A stretch of DNA of 64,000 nt. It comes from Cyanophora paradoxa (lineage: Eukaryota; Glaucocystophyceae; Cyanophorales; Cyanophoraceae). Shown one piece after another: positions 59,401-64,000 of this stretch. Positions within the stretch are counted from its first letter, which is position 1; each line of letters begins with the position of its first letter. Location: positions 124,001 to 188,000 of the forward strand of contig QPMI01000040.1 in NCBI GenBank assembly GCA_004431415.1, written 5' to 3'. Made by a program: the position numbers and the translations under genes. The notes beneath the pieces were generated by a model. It did not search any database. It was not told the DNA's origin and saw only the letters and a list, made by a program, of their open reading frames with translations.

Positions 59401-61170
59401 CGCGCCTGGGTCCCCGGTTACCCCTCCCACCTTCCTTTGCTCGCGTCCGCTCGGGCTGACCCGGCGCCCCGCCCCGCGCCGCCCCCGCCCCCGCCCCCCG
59501 CCCCGCCCCGCCCTAGAGATTAGAGACTTCATAAGTTAGATATTAGGTTGCTCGCGTCCGCTCGGGCTGACCCGGCGCCCCGCCCCGCGCCGCCCCCGCC
59601 CCCGCCCCCCGCCCCGCCCCGCCCTAGAGATTAGAGACTTCATAAGTTAGATATTAGGTTGCTCGCGTCCGCTCGGGCTGACCCGGCGCCCCGCCCCGCC
59701 CCCGCCCCGCCCCCGCCCCCGCCCGCCCCGCCCTAGAGATTAGAGACTTCATAAGTTAGATATTAGGTTGCTCGCGTCCGCTCGGGCTGACCCGGCGCCC
59801 CGCCCCGCGCCGCCCCGCCCCCGCCCCCCGCCCGCCCCGCCCTAGAGATTAGAGACTTCATAAGTTAGATATTAGGTTGCTCGCGTCCGCTCGGGCTGAC
59901 CCTGCGCCCCGCCCCGCCCCGCCCCGCGCCGCGCCGCGCCGGCAGCTGCGGGACCTTTTCTTCGCGAACAGCCGCGGCATCGCATTCCTCGCCCTCAGCC
60001 CGTGCGCCGCGCCCCGGCCCGTGCCCGCCTCGCATCTGTCTACCAAAAGCCGCCCGGCTCTTCTACCTACGGCTGCCTAATCCTCCTCCTTCGTCCCAAT
60101 CGGGCAGGGAGGACCTGCGTGTGGTGGGCGCCGGCTCGTACGACGTGACCGACGAGGCCGGCGAGCAGGCCGCCGAGAACGCCGCAAGGTGCGAGGCGAA
60201 GGGGAGGGGGGGGAGGGGGGAGGGGGGAGGAGGGGGGGGAGGGGGGGAGGGGGGGGGGATCCGAAATGAGGAGAGGTTGCCTCCGATCTAGAAGCCTAGA
60301 GATTGGGAGAGGAGGAGGAGGGGAGGGAGCAGGCCAAGGAGGACCTAGGGTGGGAAGGAGGGAGTGGAAGGGGGGGAGCCGGGTCCGATATGACGGAGAA
60401 AGAGCCAGGTGCGAGGCGAAGGAGAGCGCAAAGGAACGCTCAAAGTCCTATCGCCTCCGGTCCTATCTAGCCCCCTGTAATCCGATTTGATCCGATCTGA
60501 TCTGATCTGCTCTGATCTGATCTGATCTGCCGCCGGCAGCCTGGCGATCGAGCTGACGGGCAAGTGGGACGGCTTCTTCGTCGTCGTCGTGCGCCCGCAC
60601 AGCATTAGAGCCATCGAGACTTCGTCTGATGCCGGGGGTACCGGTGCGCGGCAGGGGACGCGGGACTCGTGCTACGCGCCGGACGTGCGCGCCCGCCAGC
60701 GCGCCTCGGCCGCCCTCCAGGTGCCCTTTGCCTTCCCCCCATCGATCCCGAGCAGCGCAATCTTAGCTTATCATTTGATTTCTAGGCCGCTTCTAGCTCT
60801 TAATAGGCCTAGATTTCTAGGTGCCCTTTGCCTTTGACTTCCCTCCATCGATAGGCCGCTTCTAGCTATAGCTTTAATTTAGCCTTTCCTCCTCATTCTT
60901 CAGCTAAGCCTCTCCCCTCGCCAGTGGCTCGGGGGCGACCCGGAGCGCATCGAGGCGGCCCTGTCGTCGCCCGACGGGAGCTACGCGCTGGTCGGCTGGG
61001 GCGGCTACGGCCCCCGCGACGGGAGGGACGCCGTGACCTCGTCGCGGATGCGCGACCCCGACGGGAGCGGGATGGCCGCAGTCGGCTCGGCCGAGGCCTG
61101 CGCGGTGCTGAGGCTGAGGGAGGACGAGGCGGGCAACTGGCGCTACAAGATGGTCTTCGACGGGCGATGA
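44472..61170 (+). CDS. Large secreted modular protein: propeller, IPT/TIG modules, FN3-like module
   Basis: Start ATG 44472. Exon 1 (44472-44595) encodes a basic lead and LARLVYAATWACLLCAAE, a likely signal peptide. Exon 2 is 44661-45625; then 45893-46147, 46203-46298, 46347-46433, 46483-46525, 46549-46752, 46819-46996, 47055-47193 and many more. These keep phase except 46525/46549, which is off by one base. The N-terminal half is built from beta-propeller-like blades (LYVGL...IVRVR; YFGMY...VARVDL). It is followed by IPT/TIG modules, each starting ATVxxVSPxxGPxxG and ending YTVNP, then an FN3-like module (LVWITPG...AINADGEGP) and an unrecognised end closing at TGA 61168-61170. IPT and FN3 modules act in adhesion and cell-surface binding in known proteins. 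Introns are mostly GT-AG; donors at 45626 and 47194 are GC. A 4.53-kb tandem duplication (46943-56010) joins an intron start to the middle of an exon, so the gene as printed could not be spliced normally. Whether all exons belong to one gene is inferred, not shown. Confidence 0.75.
44661..47625 (+). other. Beta-propeller-like region of the IPT gene
   Basis: Repeating pattern of ALLEPASGVLYVGLDT...IVRVRM, SGSASYWALGTSPGTLIRVQT, LAGAAFWSTSGGCIVRTDL, WYIYAGTSSATAPGQIRRYD, AYFGMYATNGSVARVDL and AVDPANAFLYLGSS...LYKVRLSDF. Each blade places a [YF][VFA][GS] strand before an I/V-R-V/R-x-D/R strand, as in WD-like or NHL-like secreted propellers of protists. I count roughly nine or ten blades, some poorly preserved. 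No catalytic residues are recognised. Confidence 0.7.
46943..51480. repeat. First copy of a 4.54-kb tandem duplication inside the IPT gene
   Basis: 46943-51480 (4,538 bp) is repeated at 51481-56010 (4,530 bp). The unit starts inside a propeller exon (VDPANAF) and ends nine bases into the intron after the ninth IPT module. This copy has the longer G/C runs, and its splice phases match the module pattern. Confidence 0.97.
47670..51472 (+). other. Tandem IPT/TIG modules, about nine
   Basis: Modules begin near 47670, 48163, 48561, 48955, 49380, 49706, 50040, 50447 and 51118. Typical words are ISYSVPADGPWSGG, VTVFGTNFFAVDPG, LTIFGRNFFE, VTISGTGFP and VTLTGTNFFAGE at the start, and RFGVANGSQLFTVNP or YGSATLAGGYTLNP at the end. 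This is the immunoglobulin-like IPT/TIG fold seen in plexins, PKHD1 and many protist surface proteins. Most modules are cut once or more inside by short introns and are bounded by phase-1 introns. The same set is repeated at 52210-56002. Confidence 0.88.
51481..56010. repeat. Second copy of the 4.54-kb tandem duplication
   Basis: The eight differences I found from the first copy are all one base fewer in a G or C run (near 51706, 51807, 52590, 52658, 52727, 53836, 54319 and 54616). They account exactly for the 8-bp length difference. I found no substitutions. Several of these losses break module phase (for example, the intron after the YTVNP-like end at 53836 shifts from phase 1 to phase 0). 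Confidence 0.95.
56083..57823 (+). other. Distal IPT/TIG-like modules
   Basis: Three further modules outside the duplication: ATVTILGTGFFTVDPG...RFGTALSPTNFTVNP (56083-56418), VTILGENLGGGDVSFVSLAG...LSPTFGNTTQDGLFSL (from about 56605 to 57105), and GTTVTIYGDNV...VTVVSLSKGSKTLARGFTY (from about 57277 to 57823). They are more divergent than the proximal set and carry longer introns with CTCTG, TCTAG and CTAA-type simple repeats. Confidence 0.75.
57989..58083 (+). repeat. Heptamer microsatellite, unit cttctag
   Basis: About thirteen tandem copies of the seven-base unit with one variant near the left end (ttccagc). It lies in an intron between the last IPT-like module and the FN3-like module. 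Confidence 0.95.
58179..58671 (+). other. Fibronectin type III-like module
   Basis: MSLVWITPGTPYADPPTSYR, then after an intron NTTLTGLIRGFEYLVEASAR, and after another intron VTAINADGEGPLPAS. These are the A/B-strand Trp region, the L-x-G-L-x-x-G-x-E-Y centre and the AxNxxGEGP end that define an FN3 domain. It follows the last IPT module, a common order in extracellular adhesion proteins. Confidence 0.75.
58680..60107. other. Poorly defined region between the FN3-like module and the C-terminal exons
   Basis: Contains GATCTGATCT-type repeats at about 58715-58760, a possible exon at about 58865-58990 (WAAGTGEAGTLGLQT), a possible exon near 59300-59350 (GSLEDPLLDPPLIHGARVWV), the ~110-bp minisatellite, and a possible exon at about 59940-60020 (LRDLFFANSRGIAFLALSP). 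These fragments are open and GC3-rich, but I cannot join them into a verified chain. Confidence 0.5.
59438..59920 (+). repeat. Minisatellite with a ~110-bp unit
   Basis: The start tgctcgcgtccgctcgg recurs at 59438, 59549, 59660, 59769 and 59878 (spacing 111, 111, 109, 109). Each unit has a CCCCGCC-rich half of variable length and an AT-rich half (gagattagagacttcataag). It looks intronic. Confidence 0.95.
60198..60261 (+). repeat. G-rich purine tract
   Basis: Runs of 4-9 G separated by single A make an almost pure GA strand of ~60 bases within the intron following the exon that ends AENAA. It could form G-quadruplex or triplex DNA. Confidence 0.85.
60488..60531 (+). repeat. Tandem tctga-type pentamer tract
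   Basis: Seven to eight copies of gatct/tctga-type five-base units directly before a splice acceptor (cag at about 60540). A similar tract lies at 58712-58760. Confidence 0.85.
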
Positions 61171-62439
61171 TACGAGTTTTCGGGTCTAGATCTATAGTAG
61201 GGACAGGTAGAAGTACGTAGCGGTAGTTTCATGAGTTCTAGATTCAGTTTCAACAGGAGTCTGAGTTTCTTAATTCGAATTCAGAAATCGTGACCGTGAC
61301 AATGATCAGAGCGTTAATCCGGTGCCTTCAGTGGCTGATGAGTACATGTGATGAGTGGCTGATGAGTCGCGATTGCCCTGATGATCATGAGCCTCGGACT
61401 GGGTACTCGGTGATGATCGGATAGCTCTGCGATCAGGTTGCCGACTCAGCTGCAGTAATCATGTACAGGCCTTTGCAAATCACTGAGCCATGCCATCTTG
61501 AAGCCTGCCATCATGCATCATGGCAGACATACGTAACTTGCCGAGTTAACACTGTGACGCCGTGACGGCGGTCGCGCATTATGGTCAGCGGGTTGCCAAG
61601 TTGGCAGCTGCCGTGGCCGCATGCCTTGATCATGGTCGTCATCATGATCATGATCATGATGCAATATATGCCATGATGCGAAAGGGTGATCATTTATTCA
61701 AGGCGGCCGCATGCCTTGCATTTGCAATTGATAATGATGCCATGATGCATCTGCGCAATTTAATTGAAGGTGCGCAGGGCGAAATTGCCGAATTTCGGAA
61801 GCTGAGCTATCTGCACTGCGGCAGAAGCGCAAAATTTGCATTTACAGCTGCTAAGATAGATCGGAGCGTAGCTAGCCTATAGCTACATCAGTTCGATCTA
61901 CATCTAGATCTAGATCCGGACAGTATCCCGAAGTGGAGTGGACGCATAAAGTACATGTACAGCGGTGGAAAAGTGGAAGATGTACAGCAGAAAAGATGGA
62001 TCCGGAGCTCAGAAATCAGAAGACGCGAAGATTTTTCGTAAAGGCTTTGGCCAGGGGGCCTCCGAAGGGGCTGGCCCAAGGCCAGTGGCCTTGGGGGTGA
62101 GGTAGGGGTGAGGCGCCGATTGAGCTTGCCGGCGAACCCGGCCCGGGCCCGACCCGACCCGGGGCGCCGCAGTGCGGGTCCGGCGCCTCCGCCCCGCCCC
62201 GCTCCGCGGGCGCGCTTGCTCTTGCTCGTGATCACTCGCGTTTGAGCTTGCCCTTGGGCGGCCGCACGAACACGCTGCGAGCGCGGCCTCAGAAAGAGAG
62301 TTCGAAAGAGATTAGATCTCAAACAATCCTCTTTTCAGAAAGTCCGGCCTCTAGACAGCCTCCCTGGGGTACATCTGGATGTAATCCATATAAAGGAGCG
62401 GGATCTAGAGCGAAAGGCAAGGCGAGATCAAGGTCTAGA
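61171..62439. other. Convergent intergenic region between the IPT gene and the ABCG gene
   Basis: About 1.27 kb. The first 700 bp are clearly AT-richer than the rest of the window, with many tgatcatgat-type words (for example 61640-61662). The right part returns to high GC with TCTAGATC-rich words. It holds one small open frame (61562-61882, see separate entry). No RNA gene is recognised. Confidence 0.7.
61673..61882 (+). other. Small AT-richer open frame, possible 69-residue protein
   Basis: First in-frame ATG at 61673; the open frame extends upstream to 61562. The product begins MMRKGDHLFKAAACLAFAID and ends AAKIDRSVASL. Composition is balanced and looks protein-like (Ala-rich helix, no low complexity), and base composition is far lower in GC than its neighbours. 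I know no family. It could be a small gene, a foreign insert or chance. Confidence 0.25.
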
Positions 62440-63917
62440 TCAAGGGCGGGAGGCGAGGCACCGGAGGATGATGTAGGCCATGAGGCGGAAGCCGACGATG
62501 AGGCAGAGGAGCCACACGAAGTAGAGCCCGACCGACACCTGCCGGGGGGGAAGAAGGGGGGGGGGGGGGGGGGGGGGGAAGGGGTCAGTCATGTGGGTCA
62601 TGTGGCCATCTAGAAACGTAGCTCCTGATTCTAAACCTAGCTTCTAGCTGAACGCTTGGGCGCGCGCCCGAGCTGAACTTGGGCACGCGCCCGACAGTGG
62701 AGCCGGCGACCGGCCGCGGGGAGGAGGGGCGGGGCGGGGCGCACGCCCTCGAGGCCGAGGCGGCGGAGGATGACGTCACCGTTCGGCGTCGGGCACTGGC
62801 CCCTGCGCGCCCGCCCCAGCCCCGGTCAACGCGCGCGGCCGAAGGGGGCCAAAGGAGGCCGCGGGGGAGACGGCGGGCTGGATGGAAGCTCGGAAGGAAG
62901 CTTTGAGGCACGGGGCGGGGCGGGGCGGGGATCATGGGCACCCGACGAGCTCCGAGGGCTCGTTCTAATTTCTAGAAGCCCAGCTTCTAGCTTCTAACTT
63001 CAGGCTAGGAAGAGGGCTGGTTAAATGGGAGCTATGGGAGCGCAATCTTGGAATCTTAATCTTGGATGGTGAGCGGGGCGGGGATCATGGGCACCCGACG
63101 AGCTCGGAGGGCTCGCAGGAGAACTGCACCCCGCTGAACCTGCGCCCGCGCCGTGAGGGACCCAGGACACCACAGCCGAGACCAAGCCCTTCCCCTAGGG
63201 CCTGGGCCCCGAGGGCGGACGCGGCCCCGCCGTGAGGGGCGCGAGGGGGCGCCCTAGGAGACCGCGGGGGGCTCGGCGCGGGGGGCCCGGGCCCACTCAC
63301 TCGTTAATGGCCACGATCGCGAAGCCGTCTGCAGAGGGGGGGGGAAGAGAGAGGGGGTACAATGTTGGCTGGAGGCCCGGGGTCAGCCGCGGGCGGCGCG
63401 CGCACATTTGACGAAGGAGAGCCACTGCCGGGCGCGGGCGGTGAGCGGGGGGAATCGCGCGGGGCGGGGCCGGGGCCGGGGCGGGCGGGGCGGGGCCGGG
63501 TCCGAGGCAAGGGCGGGGCGGGCGGGGCGGGGCGGGGCCATGGGTACCTGAATCCAGCGGAGCCAGACGGGGATAGTGTCGTTGTTCGCTGTTGTTCCAA
63601 GGTCAGAGGTGGGTGCAACCGGCCGTTTCGAGCCGAGGCCCGCGCGGGAGTCCGCTCGGCCCGGCCAGGCCAGGCCCGGCCCGCGCCCCGCTATGTATCT
63701 AGGCCCCGGCGCCGGCGTCGCCGCCCCGGGCGGACCGTAGAAGCCGCCGAAGAGGAGGAGGATGATGGTCGTCGTCGACCCGATCGCCGTCGCCGCCTGC
63801 GCATGCCGCCCAAGGCGCGCTGGTCAGCCGGGCATGCGGGCGTCGGGAAGCCAGGGCGAAAGAAGGAGGCGGCACCTGGACGTTCGGGGAGGCGGCGCTC
63901 ACCGCCAGCCCCACGCT
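62440..63917 (-). CDS. ABCG-family transporter, C-terminal exons (partial)
   Basis: Exons, minus strand: 63917-63876, 63796-63736, 63588-63548, 63424-63406, 63328-63301, 63139-63095, 62802-62745 and 62538-62440. All introns are GT-AG and all phases join. The chain reads SVGLAVSAASPNVQ, AATAIGSTTTIILLLFGGFY, NNDTIPVWLRWIQ, WLSFVKYGFAIVAINE, FSGVQFSCEPSELVGGQCP, NGDVILRRLGLEG, SVGLYFVWLLCLIVGFRLMA and ends LASRP then TGA. These are the last transmembrane helices and the extracellular loop of ABCG (WHITE-type) half-transporters: FGGF, DSIPxWLxWIQ, SFxKYGFxAL-x-NEF, the loop cysteines and C-P-x-x-x-G-x-x-VL-x-x-LG. The ATP-binding half lies beyond the right edge. Exons are remarkably short (19-99 nt). 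Confidence 0.9.
62556..62578 (+). repeat. Poly-G run of 23
   Basis: Lies 18 bases upstream (in transcription order) of the acceptor of the last ABCG exon. On the transcribed strand it is the poly-C part of the pyrimidine tract. Confidence 0.95.
62921..62962. repeat. Partial duplicate of an ABCG exon-donor segment inside the neighbouring intron
   Basis: 42 bases match 63074-63115 with one mismatch. The matching source covers the last 21 bases of the exon 63139-63095 plus its donor site and the first intron bases. The copy lies in the intron between that exon and the next one and lacks an acceptor of its own. Confidence 0.9.
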
Positions 63918-64000
63918 CTGCGGGCCCCAAGCGATCCGATCCGATCAGATCGGCCCGGGGCGGGGCGGGGCGGGGCGGGGCCCCCGCGCGCGGCTTCAGG

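Larger units (their letters stand above)
60108..61170 (+). other. Unrecognised C-terminal exons of the IPT gene
   Basis: Exons read EDLRVVGAGSYDVTDEAGEQ, LAIELTGKWDGFFVVVV, RDSCYAPDVRARQRASAALQ, then a ~250-nt last exon from about 60924: WLGGDPERIEAALSSPDGSY, GWGGYGPRDGRDA, ACAVLRLREDEAGNW, ending KMVFDGR and TGA (61168-61170). Coding is credible from splice signals and composition, but I know no family for it. It could be a separate small gene, because the link to the FN3 module passes through about 1.4 kb of poorly defined sequence. Confidence 0.5.

Noticed and set aside
61630-61665. tgatcatgat words considered as a CRISPR-like or origin-like array
   Set aside because: Short overlapping palindromic words without spacers; simple-sequence drift explains them.
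1-64000. tRNA, rRNA and transposase genes
   Set aside because: I looked for conserved tRNA boxes, rRNA signatures and transposase or reverse-transcriptase motifs and saw none. A covariance-model scan would be the proper test.

Overview
This is eukaryotic nuclear DNA, very GC-rich. It carries spliced genes with short introns (mostly about 50-300 nt), GC-rich coding sequence and many simple repeats. The closest recognisable proteins are a plant-BIG-like UBR4 and an ABCG transporter. Several introns start with GC instead of GT. GC-rich unicellular algae, and haptophytes in particular, fit this best, but that is an inference from style and not from a marker gene.

Layout. (1) 1-4506 (+): 3' part of a UBR4/BIG-type E3 ubiquitin ligase gene. 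(2) 4855-8690 (-): a frameshifted, truncated copy of the 3' end of a giant repeat-protein gene. (3) 8691-9946: sequence found only once. (4) 9947-18663: near-identical second copy of 1-8690, again holding the UBR4 3' part (10969-14470, +) and running straight into the complete giant gene. (5) 14817-44178 (-): a six-exon gene that I reconstruct as about 9,640 codons. It has a signal-peptide-like start, a beta-rich head, a little over 200 copies of a 39-residue (117-bp) repeat broken by three spacer regions, and a cysteine-containing tail. (6) 44179-44471: a short intergenic region between two divergent genes. (7) 44472-61170 (+): a secreted modular gene with a beta-propeller-like N-terminal half, about nine IPT/TIG modules, an internal 4.53-kb tandem duplication, further IPT-like modules, one fibronectin type III-like module and an unrecognised C-terminal region. 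(8) 61171-62439: intergenic, locally AT-richer. (9) 62440-63917 (-), running off the right edge: 3' exons of an ABCG half-transporter, including a 19-nt micro-exon.

As a working model, the underlying locus is UBR4 (+) / giant repeat gene (-) / IPT gene (+) / ABCG (-). The two central genes share one short divergent promoter region and both encode large, apparently extracellular, beta-rich repeat proteins. They are the best candidates for a previously undescribed system, possibly a surface-fibre and adhesion pair. Nothing here proves a function.

Both large duplications differ almost only by single-base changes in G/C runs. That pattern is typical of unpolished long-read assembly, so both may be false duplications. 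Frameshifts in the UBR4 copies and in the left copy of the giant-gene tail should not be read as biology without read-level evidence.
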